Below, piece after piece: positions 1 to 8,726 of a DNA stretch of 64,000 bases (position 1 is its first letter; every line of letters starts with the position of its first letter). The DNA comes from Microscillaceae bacterium (GTDB lineage Bacteria > Bacteroidota > Bacteroidia > Cytophagales > Microscillaceae): positions 1 through 64,000 of the forward strand of contig JAABSX010000012.1 of NCBI GenBank assembly GCA_011390205.1, in the 5' to 3' direction. Under the pieces are notes generated by a model that saw only the letters and a program-made list of their open reading frames with translations, was not told the DNA's origin and did not search any database. The position numbers and the translations under genes are program-made.

Positions 1-456
1 TGTAGAGAAATCTTGGTGGTATATCTCAGAAAGAGCTTCCAGCATTTTCGCTTTGATGACAGGTCTTCGCTCAAAGATATTAAAGATATTCACTTGCGGA
101 AGCACATACACCTCACTCATTTCGGAAGTAACTACAGCCGTATAGACCCTCTTGGCTTTGTGAAGCAAGGCACTATTGCCTATGACAGCAGGTGCAGGCA
201 CATGGGCTATAGATTCAAAACGCTGCCCTATGTCTAGCTTAAAGGTGATAGTGCCACTTTTGATAAGATATAAGGCTTGCCCAGGGTCATTTCTGAAGAA
301 TAGCACCTCATTTTTGGTATATTTTCTGAGGTATAAAAAGGGTAAAAATAAAAGCAGTTCTTTTTTTGTAAGCTCTTCAAAGAGCCTGTTTTGAGCCAAA
401 AAATCGAAAAAACTCAATTCTGTCTGAGTGTATGTACGTTTGAAGGGGTTTATCAT
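1..456 (-). CDS. Cyclic-nucleotide-binding domain protein, 3' end cut by window edge
   Basis: The minus strand opens with ATG at 456-454 and stays open for 152 codons to the window edge, so the C-terminus is missing. Residues about 25-140 look like a Crp-type cyclic-nucleotide-binding beta-roll: a hydrophobic N-terminal helix, then strands around 'EVLFFRNDPGQALYLIKSGTITFKLD' type spacing (a loop with GQALYLIKSG), an AVIGNSALL segment where Crp proteins carry the phosphate-binding cassette, and the start of the C-helix. The canonical RxA of cAMP binders is not obvious, so ligand binding is uncertain. Whether a helix-turn-helix follows cannot be seen. It lies 43 bases downstream of tilS on the same strand and could be co-transcribed with it. 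It is not interrupted by any stop inside the window. Confidence 0.75.
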   Translation of the reverse strand, partial: MINPFKRTYTQTELSFFDFLAQNRLFEELTKKELLLFLPFLYLRKYTKNEVLFFRNDPGQALYLIKSGTITFKLDIGQRFESIAHVPAPAVIGNSALLHKAKRVYTAVVTSEMSEVYVLPQVNIFNIFERRPVIKAKMLEALSEIYHQDFST

Positions 457-499
457 TTCAGGATATTCGAGTGAGAATCACTTTTGGGTTTAAAATTAT

Positions 500-1831
500 C
501 TAAAAATTTGTCTTTTCTATCAAAAAAACGCTTTTTGTATGCTCAGTGATTTTATATCTGTCATCTAGGCGATGGCCTAGCACGGCTATGATTTCTTGCT
601 CTTGGCAAAGTACCCATACTTTTTCTTTGAGAATCAAAGGCACTTTTAAATCAATCAAAAAATCGCTTACTTTTTTTTTGCCCTGCATCCCCAAAGGATA
701 AAAAGAATCTCCCTGTTGCCAGATTCGTAATTGTAACGGAAACCGAAGTTTATCTGCATCTATGGCCAATATATTGTGATGGCGAGGAATTTTAAAATGT
801 GCATTATATGCCACAAAATTCATATAAAGGCTAAATTCTTTTATATCACAGCTAGGCTGCGTGGCTTCTATGCTGTATTTTGGAGAGGGGTGTATGGGTT
901 TGCTTGTGATTAGAAAGTGTGCTCTATCTTTATTGAGCATAAACTCATTGCTATAAAATACCTTGCCTGCCTCAGCCTGATGTGTTTCCCAGATTTGTTT
1001 TACTTGAGCATAGCCGAAGCCAAAGACTTTGAGCAGGGCATCTAAATAAAACACAGGTGCAGATGTCTGAGCCAAGATACGGATAGAAATCTCTGTGTGT
1101 GTCGGGTGGTATTGGACAGCCTTTCTTTTGATTGATTCAATTTGCTCTTGAAGGATGACATGGGCACCTTGAACCCTCTCCAAAGTATTTAAAAAAGTAT
1201 TTTCTAAATTTGGATTTATTTTTTTTAGGCTTGGAATCACTTCGTGGCGGATAAAATTTCGCTGATATTTAGAAGATTGATTAGAAACATCCTCACGCCA
1301 GGTCAGCTGCTGTGCATGGGCATAATTTTCTATCTCACCTCTAGAAGCAAAACTCAAAGGGCGTATGATATCTCCATTTTTGAGTGGAATCCCTGCCAAA
1401 CCTGCAATGCCCGTACCTTTGCTGAGGTTGAGCAAGACTGTCTCGAGGGAGTCATTGAGGTGATGTGCTGTAGCTATTTTGGAAAAACCCTTGTCTTCTA
1501 GCAATTCTCCAAACCAAATATAACGCAACTCACGGGCTGCCATCTGGGTAGAAATCCCCTGCTTCTCTGCATAGGCAATGGTATCTACTTTTTTGGTAAA
1601 AAAAGAAATGCCGTGCCGCTCACAAAATTCACCTACAAAATCTGCATCTGCATCTGAGGCAGCCCCACGTAACCCAAAATTCATATGTGCCACAGCATAC
1701 AAGAAGCCTGTCTGCTCAAAAAGGTGCATCATCACCACAGAATCTATGCCGCCACTGACGGCAAGCAAGATGCTCTCTGTGGGCTTGAATAAATGCTGAT
1801 ACTTAACAAATTCTTTAAATTGATTCTGCAT
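500..1831 (-). CDS. tilS: tRNA(Ile)-lysidine synthetase TilS
   Basis: Cytoplasmic ATP-dependent enzyme that converts the wobble cytidine of the CAU-anticodon isoleucine tRNA to lysidine, so that AUA is read as isoleucine. The 443 residues match the usual length of the long TilS form. The N-terminal PP-loop ATPase motif SGGIDS lies at residues 26-31, followed by family segments such as HMNFGLRG and ATAHHLNDSLETVLLNL. The C-terminal part (from about residue 370) has the TilS C-terminal domain signature with QQGDSFYPLGMQGKKKVSDF. It is transcribed away from the OstA-like gene, and the 131-base gap holds both start regions. Essential gene in most bacteria; call is firm. Confidence 0.95.
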   Translation of the reverse strand: MQNQFKEFVKYQHLFKPTESILLAVSGGIDSVVMMHLFEQTGFLYAVAHMNFGLRGAASDADADFVGEFCERHGISFFTKKVDTIAYAEKQGISTQMAARELRYIWFGELLEDKGFSKIATAHHLNDSLETVLLNLSKGTGIAGLAGIPLKNGDIIRPLSFASRGEIENYAHAQQLTWREDVSNQSSKYQRNFIRHEVIPSLKKINPNLENTFLNTLERVQGAHVILQEQIESIKRKAVQYHPTHTEISIRILAQTSAPVFYLDALLKVFGFGYAQVKQIWETHQAEAGKVFYSNEFMLNKDRAHFLITSKPIHPSPKYSIEATQPSCDIKEFSLYMNFVAYNAHFKIPRHHNILAIDADKLRFPLQLRIWQQGDSFYPLGMQGKKKVSDFLIDLKVPLILKEKVWVLCQEQEIIAVLGHRLDDRYKITEHTKSVFLIEKTNF

Positions 1832-1962
1832 AAATAGTGGTCAAGGTTTGCTAACTTTGCACCTTGGCTCTGTTAAACTTTGTTAAAGAAATGTGCTGCT
1901 TGCAACCATTTCAAGGCTTTGCTTGTCATTTAGGCAAGTTTAAATATTTTTTTTGAAAAACA

Positions 1963-3525
1963 ATGTCTCAATATTTCTCTAAATTTCTGTGTGTCTTCTT
2001 ACTACTCTCAGGCTATGCCCCAGAGGTAGCCCTTGCCCAGCAAGCAGAGGGCAACGAAAAGATAACTCTAGAGCGTGCAGAAGTATTGCGCAAGACCAAA
2101 AATCAGGCAGATGTGCGCAAGCTCATCAAAGAGGTAATCGTCAGACACAAAGGCTCTATCCTCTACTGTGACTCTGCCTACCTGCACGAAAACAAAAACA
2201 AAGTGGATGCCTTCGGCAATGTACGCCTGATAGGCAGTGATGGCACTCGGCTAAACAGTGATAGCCTCTATTATGATGGAAACACACGCATAGCTAGGGC
2301 GGTAGGCAAGGTTACACTGATAGATGATGACATGCGCCTCAATGCACAAGAGTTAGATTACAATATGGATGAGGGCGTAGCTTATTATTACTCAGGAGGC
2401 AAAATCGTAGATTCGGAGAAGACACTCACCAGCCAAAGTGGCTCTTATGATGTCAATGCCAAAGTGTTTTATTTTACCAAAGATGTAGTATTGATTACAA
2501 AAAGTGACGGACGCAAGGTAGAAACAGACAAGCTCACTTACAATACCATTTCTAGGCTTGCTTTTTTTCAGGGACCTACCTGGATTACCTCTAGCACAGG
2601 CAAGATTTATACAGAATCAGGCAACTTCAATACTGAAACTGAGGAGTCTAACTTTAAAGGACGCTCACGCTTAGAAGATGAAAAATACATCATGGAGGGT
2701 GATTCCCTTCATTTTAGCAATTCACGCAAGGTAGGAGATGTTTTTGGGAATGTATGGATATTTTCTAAAAAAGACAGCATCATCATAGAAGGAGATGCCG
2801 CTTTTTATAGAGGAAATGAAGGGCTTTCTAAAGTCTATGGAAATGCCCTGCTCCGAAGCATCAATGGGCCAGACACGCTTTATCTCAAGGCAGACACCTT
2901 ACTTTCTATAGATAGGCAAGACTCTAGCCAGCGTTATTTATTGGCTTATCCGTATGCAAAGATTTTTAACAAAGATTTTCAGGGCAAATGTGATTCACTG
3001 GTGTATAACCGAACAGACTCTACCATTTACTTTTATCAAGACCCCGTACTCTGGAGCAAAGGCAGCCAACTCACTGCAGATTCTATACAAATTACGATTA
3101 TAGACAATAAAGTCAAGCAAATGAGAATGCGCTGGGATGCCTACATGATTTCAGAAGATACCATCAAAAACTATAATCAACTCAAAGGTAAAAACATGGT
3201 AGCTTACTTCCAAAATAACCAAATCAGGCATTTGGAGGTCAAAGGCAATGGTCAAAATATTTATTTTGCTCTAGAAAGAGACACGATATTGGTGGGGATG
3301 AACAGAGTGGAATGCACCGACATGAATATTTATTTTGGACAAAAAAATAAAGTCGAAAAAATTGCTTACATTACAAGACCTGATGCCGTGTTTGTACCCC
3401 CTCATGAGATTATACAACCACAGACAAGGTTTAAAAATTTTGTATGGAGAATAGACGAAAAACCAATACTAAAGGAGATGCTCAGGCAAAAAGTCTATGC
3501 TTTAGAAAAAAAATGGAGAAAATAA
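1963..3525 (+). CDS. OstA/LptA-like envelope protein
   Basis: Predicted exported protein of 520 residues with a signal peptide ending near residue 25 (ALAQ). The body is a run of short repeats with alternating strands and phrases such as 'GNVRLIGSDGTRLNSDSLYYDG', the pattern of OstA/LptA/LptD N-terminal domains that form a beta-jellyroll conduit for lipopolysaccharide. The C-terminal beta-barrel of full LptD is absent, so this is the stand-alone OstA-like form common in Bacteroidota rather than LptD itself. By inference it acts in periplasmic LPS transport. A TAACTTTG element at 1852-1859 resembles the phylum's -7 box but lacks a well-spaced -33 TTG. Confidence 0.8.
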   Translation: MSQYFSKFLCVFLLLSGYAPEVALAQQAEGNEKITLERAEVLRKTKNQADVRKLIKEVIVRHKGSILYCDSAYLHENKNKVDAFGNVRLIGSDGTRLNSDSLYYDGNTRIARAVGKVTLIDDDMRLNAQELDYNMDEGVAYYYSGGKIVDSEKTLTSQSGSYDVNAKVFYFTKDVVLITKSDGRKVETDKLTYNTISRLAFFQGPTWITSSTGKIYTESGNFNTETEESNFKGRSRLEDEKYIMEGDSLHFSNSRKVGDVFGNVWIFSKKDSIIIEGDAAFYRGNEGLSKVYGNALLRSINGPDTLYLKADTLLSIDRQDSSQRYLLAYPYAKIFNKDFQGKCDSLVYNRTDSTIYFYQDPVLWSKGSQLTADSIQITIIDNKVKQMRMRWDAYMISEDTIKNYNQLKGKNMVAYFQNNQIRHLEVKGNGQNIYFALERDTILVGMNRVECTDMNIYFGQKNKVEKIAYITRPDAVFVPPHEIIQPQTRFKNFVWRIDEKPILKEMLRQKVYALEKKWRK

Positions 3526-3629
3526 ATAATAAAAGTGATTTTTGAAACAATCTTTTAAATTTTAGAGTAAACACTAAGTAAGAGTGTTGTTTAAACATAG
3601 TTAAATCAGCCTTTAAAAATACAACAAAT

Positions 3630-4157
3630 ATGAAGAATTTATTTACAATCATTTTAGCCTGTGCAGTCATCATCGCCAATCATTCTATGATTTTTGCATT
3701 CAATACATTTTATTCCCCCGATAGCCTTGAGCTTACAGAAAGCAAAAGCAGTGCAGAGAGTAATTTTGCAAAGCAGTTATTTAAGCCCAAAGCAGAAATC
3801 TTAAGCCAAGATTTGCACCCACTAGATTTGGATTTTGTGGCAGATAAATACATACTTAAAACTTATATCCCACAAGAAGACTTACTTTTTTCTGACAATA
3901 GTATCAGCATCAGAAAAATATACCCAAATCCTGCAAGCGCTGCTGCTTACTTAGATTATAACCTTCTGCAGAATATCAGGGCTAAAATCACCATTCGAAA
4001 CATTTTAGGAAAAGTCATCAAGGAGTATGACCTCAGCAGAGGAGAAAGAAAAATTAGAATCCCGACTACAGAATTTGATACAGGGATTTATCTATACACA
4101 CTCTCTATCAATGGTCAAGCCAAGAGCTCACGAAAGTTAATTGTGAAGCATGATTGA
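3630..4157 (+). CDS. Secreted protein with type IX secretion (Por) C-terminal sorting domain
   Basis: Predicted 175-residue exported protein. An N-terminal signal peptide (MKNLFTIILACAVIIA then SMIFAF) is followed by about 65 residues of no recognised fold. The last 80 residues are a type A sorting domain: the YPNPAS entry motif near residue 95, then hydrophobic strands (KITIRNILGKVI), a DTGIYLYTLSINGQ segment and a terminal strand ending in KLIVKHD. In Bacteroidota this domain directs export through the type IX system and anchoring or release at the cell surface. The mature cargo is very small, so most of the protein is the sorting domain. Its specific role is unknown. Confidence 0.85.
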   Translation: MKNLFTIILACAVIIANHSMIFAFNTFYSPDSLELTESKSSAESNFAKQLFKPKAEILSQDLHPLDLDFVADKYILKTYIPQEDLLFSDNSISIRKIYPNPASAAAYLDYNLLQNIRAKITIRNILGKVIKEYDLSRGERKIRIPTTEFDTGIYLYTLSINGQAKSSRKLIVKHD

Positions 4158-4175
4158 TAAAGACTCCATATTTGT

Positions 4176-4206
4176 TTGTATTTTTAACCAAGTCCCTCTA
4201 TTTTTG
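4176..4206 (+). promoter_or_regulatory. Bacteroidota-type -33/-7 promoter for bamD
   Basis: TTG at 4176-4178, a 20-base spacer, then TATTTTTG (TAnnTTTG) at 4199-4206. It fits the -33/-7 consensus of the Bacteroidota primary sigma factor. It ends only 4 bases before the preferred bamD start, which would make the transcript leaderless or nearly so. Confidence 0.55.
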
Positions 4207-4210
4207 CAAA

Positions 4211-5014
4211 ATGATGCAAAAACGTTTTCTTATCCTCACACTCTTCATCATACTTTTCTCTTTGATGTCTTCTTGCAAGTTTAACAAAATACGCAAAGGT
4301 GGGCTCAAAGAAAAGTATGATGCTGCCATCGCTTATTATGACAAAGGCGATTACTACAAAGCAGGGCTTTTGCTAGAAGAAATTATTCCACTGATTATAG
4401 GTACGGAAGAATCAGAAAAAGCACAGTTTTACTGGGCTTATTGTAATTATTACCAAAACCAACTGGTAGAAGCAGCGTATTATTTTCAAAGATTTTATCA
4501 GACATACAGACTGAGCAAATTTGCAGAAGAAGCCCGCTACATGCAGGTCCGCTCCTTATATGAAGCCTCACCCCCTTCTAATCTTGACCAAAGCTCTACC
4601 ATAGAAGCCATTAGTGTTACACAAAGCTTTTTGAATGCCTACCCCAACAGTGCCTACTATGAAGAGTGCAGCCTAGTAATGAACCAACTCAGAGAAAAAC
4701 TAGAGAAAAAAGCCTTCGAAAATGCCAAACTTTATCACCGGATTAGTAATTATCAATCGGCAGTGATTTCATTCAAAAATTTTCAAAAGGATTTTCCAGA
4801 CTCAGACTTTAATGAAGAGGGAGCTTTCCTCAGGCTAGACGCACAGTTTAGATATGCAGAGCAAAGCACAGACAGACGCAAAAGAGCGCGCTACGATGAT
4901 GCCATCACTTACTATGAATATATACTAGACAACTACCCCGAGAGTAAGTATCTCAAGGCAGCCCGCAAAATTTATGACAAGTGTCTCAATGAATTGGGAA
5001 AACTAAATAGTTAA
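4211..5014 (+). CDS. bamD: Outer membrane assembly lipoprotein BamD
   Basis: 267-residue lipoprotein of the BAM complex, which inserts beta-barrel proteins in the outer membrane. The reading frame is open further upstream, but the start is placed at the ATG pair 4211/4214 because a hydrophobic signal peptide with lipobox LMSSC follows at once, putting the lipidated Cys about 20 residues in. The rest is TPR-like helical repeats, with phrases such as AIAYYDKGDYYKAGLLLEEI and YPNSAYYEEC typical of the YfiO/BamD family. It heads the bamD / omega-like / coaBC group common in Bacteroidota; the next gene starts 22 bases downstream. Confidence 0.92.
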   Translation: MMQKRFLILTLFIILFSLMSSCKFNKIRKGGLKEKYDAAIAYYDKGDYYKAGLLLEEIIPLIIGTEESEKAQFYWAYCNYYQNQLVEAAYYFQRFYQTYRLSKFAEEARYMQVRSLYEASPPSNLDQSSTIEAISVTQSFLNAYPNSAYYEECSLVMNQLREKLEKKAFENAKLYHRISNYQSAVISFKNFQKDFPDSDFNEEGAFLRLDAQFRYAEQSTDRRKRARYDDAITYYEYILDNYPESKYLKAARKIYDKCLNELGKLNS

Positions 5015-5036
5015 TCAAAAAAAACGTCCTATCAAT

Positions 5037-5366
5037 ATGAGCAGTAAACAAAGAGTACAAAAATCTTCATTAGTTACACGCAATACCCTTGAACTTATCA
5101 AGCCCTCAGGTAATTTGTATAAAACCGTAGCAATCATCTCAAAACGTGCACAGCATATCGCAACACTGACAAAGGAGGAGCTAAATACCAAACTCGCTGA
5201 TTTTGCATCCTCAGTAGATAACCTAGAAGAAGTACACGAAAACAGAGAGCAGATAGAAATCTCTAAATATTATGAAAGGCTTCCTAAACCTACCACTACA
5301 GCCACAGAAGAGTTTTTAGATGGCAGGCTTCTTTTTGACAATGATGCCAACGGAAAAGTATTTTAA
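5037..5366 (+). CDS. RNA polymerase omega subunit-like protein
   Basis: Small cytoplasmic protein of 109 residues. The segment 'LVTRNTLELIKPSGNLYKTVAIISKRAQHI' has the order of conserved positions seen in the RpoZ/omega fold (the xxRAxxI helix), and its place between bamD and coaBC is where Bacteroidota genomes carry their omega-like gene. Omega helps assemble and stabilise beta-prime. The C-terminal 45 residues are acidic and poorly conserved. Spacing of 34 bases to coaBC suggests co-transcription. The assignment relies on both sequence and position. Confidence 0.75.
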   Translation: MSSKQRVQKSSLVTRNTLELIKPSGNLYKTVAIISKRAQHIATLTKEELNTKLADFASSVDNLEEVHENREQIEISKYYERLPKPTTTATEEFLDGRLLFDNDANGKVF

Positions 5367-5400
5367 TCACACTATTTAGTTAGATTAAAAGTTACGACTC

Positions 5401-6630
5401 ATGGCACCGCTCAAAGATAAAAAAATTATCATCGCTGTCAGTGCAAGTATTGCAGCCTACAAAGTGGCCATACTCACAAGGCTTTTTGTCAAAGAAGGTG
5501 CTGAGGTAAGAATCATCATGAGCCCCTCAGCATCTTCCTTTATTACACCACTGACACTCTCCACACTTTCAAAAAACCCTGTACTTATAGACTTCGTAAA
5601 GGACAACACTGGGTTATGGAACAACCACGTGGAGCTAGGATTATGGGCTGATGCACTCCTGATAGCACCCGCTACTGCACATACCATGGCAAAATGTGTA
5701 CACGGAATCGCCGATAATCTTCTCATTGCCACTTATCTCTCTGCAAGATGCCCCGTGTTTTTTGCACCTGCCATGGACTTGGACATGTATCAGCACCCTT
5801 CTACGCAAGAATCTTTCAGACTACTGCAAGCCTACGGAAATCACCTTATACCCGCAGCACACGGCGAGCTCGCAAGTGGACTCTCTGGACAGGGAAGAAT
5901 GGCAGAACCTGAAAATATCCTTGACTTTCTCAAAAAATATTGGGCTAGCCCAAAAGAACTTGACAGAAAAAAAGTGCTCATCACGGCAGGGCCTACCCAA
6001 GAAGCAATAGACCCAGTCAGGTTTATCAGCAACCACTCCACAGGCAAAATGGGCTATGCACTGGCAGAGACAGCCCTAGAAAAAGGAGCAGAGGTAACCC
6101 TGGTCAGTGGCCCTACACAGCTTAACCTACACCACCCAAACCTCAAGATTATCCACGTAAAATCAGCCCAAGAAATGTATGAAGCTACCTCAGCCCATTT
6201 TGAAGATGCACACATCACGATATTCTCGGCAGCAGTAGCAGATTATACACCTATGCATACTGCCACACAAAAAATCAAGAAAAAAGAAGGAGAAGATAAT
6301 CTACAGATTCAGCTCAAAAGAACGATAGACATTGCCCAGACTTTAGGCAAAACTAAAAAAAACTCACAAATACTGGTAGGATTTGCCCTAGAAACCAATA
6401 ATGAGCTGGAAAATGCAAAAGAGAAGTTAAAAAAGAAAAATTTTGACCTGATTGTACTAAATTCTCTGCAAGACAAAGGGGCAGGGTTTGGGCATGACAC
6501 CAACAAGGTGAGTATCTTGAGCCGTTTGGGTGAGTTTGAAGAAATCCCCCTCAAAACCAAAAAAGAAGTAGCATCAGAGATTTGGGTGAAGGTCTATGAC
6601 TTTATGCATAATCCAGAAAATATACAATGA
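5401..6630 (+). CDS. coaBC: Bifunctional phosphopantothenoylcysteine synthetase/decarboxylase CoaBC
   Basis: Cytoplasmic coenzyme A enzyme of 409 residues. The CoaB domain joins 4'-phosphopantothenate to cysteine using CTP, and the CoaC domain decarboxylates the product with FMN. Residues 1-180 are the flavoprotein domain, with the active-site His segment NNHVELGLW, a PAMDLDMY motif standing for the family's PxMNxxMW, and GELASGLSGQGRMAEP. From about residue 190 the synthetase domain begins with KKVLITAGPTQEAIDPVRFI and SNHSTGKMG. Full length and uninterrupted. It ends the bamD-headed operon; a terminator-like hairpin lies 160 bases downstream. Confidence 0.95.
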   Translation: MAPLKDKKIIIAVSASIAAYKVAILTRLFVKEGAEVRIIMSPSASSFITPLTLSTLSKNPVLIDFVKDNTGLWNNHVELGLWADALLIAPATAHTMAKCVHGIADNLLIATYLSARCPVFFAPAMDLDMYQHPSTQESFRLLQAYGNHLIPAAHGELASGLSGQGRMAEPENILDFLKKYWASPKELDRKKVLITAGPTQEAIDPVRFISNHSTGKMGYALAETALEKGAEVTLVSGPTQLNLHHPNLKIIHVKSAQEMYEATSAHFEDAHITIFSAAVADYTPMHTATQKIKKKEGEDNLQIQLKRTIDIAQTLGKTKKNSQILVGFALETNNELENAKEKLKKKNFDLIVLNSLQDKGAGFGHDTNKVSILSRLGEFEEIPLKTKKEVASEIWVKVYDFMHNPENIQ

Positions 6631-7199
6631 TAAAGGCAAATACACAAAAATAATACGGATTGTGTAATAAAACTTGACGCTTACTAGTTATATAAGTGAT
6701 TAAATAATGACGAAAACCTTCCCCTTGTGGCAAAGTAATTTGTTCAAAGTTTAGTTAAGTTTTAGTAAAAGTTTGAAGATAGTTTCTTGAAAGACAGGTT
6801 TTTTTAAAGCCTGTTTTTTTTATGCCTATGCTATTATTGAAAACCCAGAAAATTCCTACTAAACTCTCGCATAAGTAAAATTTTTATAGACACCTTCCAC
6901 AAAGATGAAACCCTTTCTGGGATAATAAGATACACACTAAAAAATGGTTGTGTCTAAAACAAATTGTAGATCAAGGCTTTTCTTGACCTTTTAATACTAT
7001 ATAAAATATAGTGCCAAATAAATAAATTTTTATCAAAATACCAGCCCTTTGTCCTAAATCATTTTATGATATTATCCTGATTTTGTGATGATAATTCTGG
7101 AGAAATGATGGTAACATAGTTTTTTTCTTTAAAAAACAGACCATAGCAACGATTTAGATGACTTTATTTAACTACTTTCGCAAAATTTTTTGACAAACC
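6631..7199. other. Gene-free stretch between coaBC and the oxygenase gene
   Basis: AT-rich, no supported coding region on either strand. Apart from the hairpin at 6794-6821, I see no convincing promoter; TACTTTCG near 7169 is a one-mismatch -7 box that could serve the downstream oxygenase. No tRNA-like T-loop or repeat was found. Confidence 0.5.
6794..6821 (+). terminator. Rho-independent terminator-like hairpin
   Basis: An 8-base-pair stem (ACAGGTTT with AAGCCTGT, one G-U pair) with a 5-base loop is followed by eight T residues. It lies about 160 bases past coaBC and could end that operon or a small RNA. Confidence 0.55.
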
Positions 7200-7823
7200 A
7201 TGAAAGTAGATTACGAAAAAATCACGGAGGCTCTTCGCAAAGATGGCTACGTAATTTGTCCCCATTTTATTTCTGAAGAAAAACTCCAAGCACTTCGCAA
7301 CGATTTACAGGAGCGTTTTGATGAGGGAGATTTTCACAAGGCTGGCATCGGAAAGGGAGATGCATACCAAATCAAACAAGAAATCAGAGGAGACTGGGTC
7401 TCATGGTGGGAGCTCACAAAGCTCCAACCTATTCAGCAAGAAGTCTATCAAGCCCTAGACGAACTCAAGGTGGTTTTTAACAGGCATCTCTTCGTAGGGA
7501 TTAATTACTTGGAAATGCACTATGCTGTCTATCCTTCGGGTAAATTTTACCGAAAACACCTAGATAGTTTTCAAGGCTCTGACCGCAGGCGTATTTCTTT
7601 TGTGCTTTACCTAAACCAAGAATGGCAAGAAGGGCACGGAGGGGAGTTAAGAATGTACCTCCAAGATAGACAAGTCAAAGATATAAAGCCCGAAGGCGGC
7701 ACGCTTGTCTGTTTTATAAGCTCTGAGCTCTACCACGAGGTGCTGCCCACTATCCAGACCCGCTACAGCCTTACGGGCTGGATGCGGCACGACCGCCTAG
7801 AAGACATGCTTTTGAACCATTAA
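7200..7823 (+). CDS. 2-oxoglutarate/Fe(II)-dependent dioxygenase (prolyl 4-hydroxylase type)
   Basis: 207-residue soluble protein. The jellyroll iron site is visible: His120-x-Asp122 (YRKHLDSF), distal His179 (ELYHEVLP) and Arg189 (TRYSLTGW), which would bind 2-oxoglutarate. The order and spacing match the P4Hc/2OG-FeII_Oxy family, bacterial members of which hydroxylate proteins such as EF-Tu or ribosomal proteins; the substrate here is unknown. It stands alone between a long upstream gap and a convergent hemF operon whose end lies 6 bases away. No signal peptide. Confidence 0.85.
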   Translation: MKVDYEKITEALRKDGYVICPHFISEEKLQALRNDLQERFDEGDFHKAGIGKGDAYQIKQEIRGDWVSWWELTKLQPIQQEVYQALDELKVVFNRHLFVGINYLEMHYAVYPSGKFYRKHLDSFQGSDRRRISFVLYLNQEWQEGHGGELRMYLQDRQVKDIKPEGGTLVCFISSELYHEVLPTIQTRYSLTGWMRHDRLEDMLLNH

Positions 7824-7829
7824 GAAAGC

Positions 7830-8726
7830 CTAACCGAGCCAATCAAGCCCTTTTTTGAGATGTGCAAGTGTGTAAGCCTCTGCACTTCCCTCTTCAGCCT
7901 TGATGTCATATTGCCAGCTTGCATACTTAGGTAGGCTCATCAGGATAGATTCTATCCGCCCTGCTGTCTCAAGCCCAAATTTAGTCCCTTGGTCATAGAC
8001 CAAATTAAACTCTACGTAGCGTCCACGCCTAAGAAGTTGCCAGTTTTTTTCTGCTTCCGTGACTTTTTTACTCTTATTCTGAGCCATCAGAGCTGTATAA
8101 ATGGGTGCAAAAGCCTCCCCCACAGATTTTACAAAGTCAAAACACTGTTCCTTAGATTTGCCATTGCCTTCGGAGAGCCTGTCAAAGAAAATCCCACCAA
8201 CGCCACGGGTCTCTTCACGATGTGGGATATAAAAATAATCATCTGCCCATTTTTTATAACTCGGATAATAATCAGGGTGATGGGCATCACAGACATCTTT
8301 GAGGGCTTGGTGAAAAAAAGCCGCTTGTGCTGCCACGATGTAGTGAGGCGTGAGGTCTATCCCCCCCCCAAACCAGTAAGTACCATCTGACATTTCAAAA
8401 TAGCGGATATTCATGTGGATAATCGGCACGTGTGGGTTCTGAGGATGCATGACTATAGAAACCCCTGAGGCAAAGAAATCTTTAGCTTGGGTATTCATTT
8501 TTTGCTGTAAGATAGGCGGCATCGCACCATCCACAGCTGAAAAATTAACGCCCCCCTTCTCTATGACCTTGCCCTCTTGCAAGATGCGTGTATGTCCGCC
8601 ACCTCCGCCAGGGCGTTGCCAGATGTCTTCCTGAAACTTGGCTTTGCCGTCTGCTTGCTCGATGGCTAGGCAGATTCGGTCTTGTAAATCTCTAAAATCA
8701 CTTGCGATTTGATGCTTGTCTATCAT
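7830..8726 (-). CDS. hemF: Oxygen-dependent coproporphyrinogen III oxidase
   Basis: 298-residue cytoplasmic enzyme that oxidatively decarboxylates coproporphyrinogen III to protoporphyrinogen IX with O2, a late haem step. Family blocks are all present: GGGGGHTRIL, VSIVMHPQNPHVPIIHMN, FGGGIDLTPHY, PHREETRGVGGIFFD and GRYVEFNLVYDQGTKFGL. The start codon overlaps the stop of the upstream aminotransferase gene by four bases (ATGA), so the two are translationally coupled. The window also holds the oxygen-independent HemN about 8 kb away, so the organism can make haem with or without oxygen. Confidence 0.96.
   Translation of the reverse strand: MIDKHQIASDFRDLQDRICLAIEQADGKAKFQEDIWQRPGGGGGHTRILQEGKVIEKGGVNFSAVDGAMPPILQQKMNTQAKDFFASGVSIVMHPQNPHVPIIHMNIRYFEMSDGTYWFGGGIDLTPHYIVAAQAAFFHQALKDVCDAHHPDYYPSYKKWADDYFYIPHREETRGVGGIFFDRLSEGNGKSKEQCFDFVKSVGEAFAPIYTALMAQNKSKKVTEAEKNWQLLRRGRYVEFNLVYDQGTKFGLETAGRIESILMSLPKYASWQYDIKAEEGSAEAYTLAHLKKGLDWLG

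Noticed and set aside
4154-4210. Upstream extension of bamD
   Set aside because: Starts at TTG overlapping the previous stop and puts extra residues before the lipoprotein signal peptide; the promoter lies inside it.
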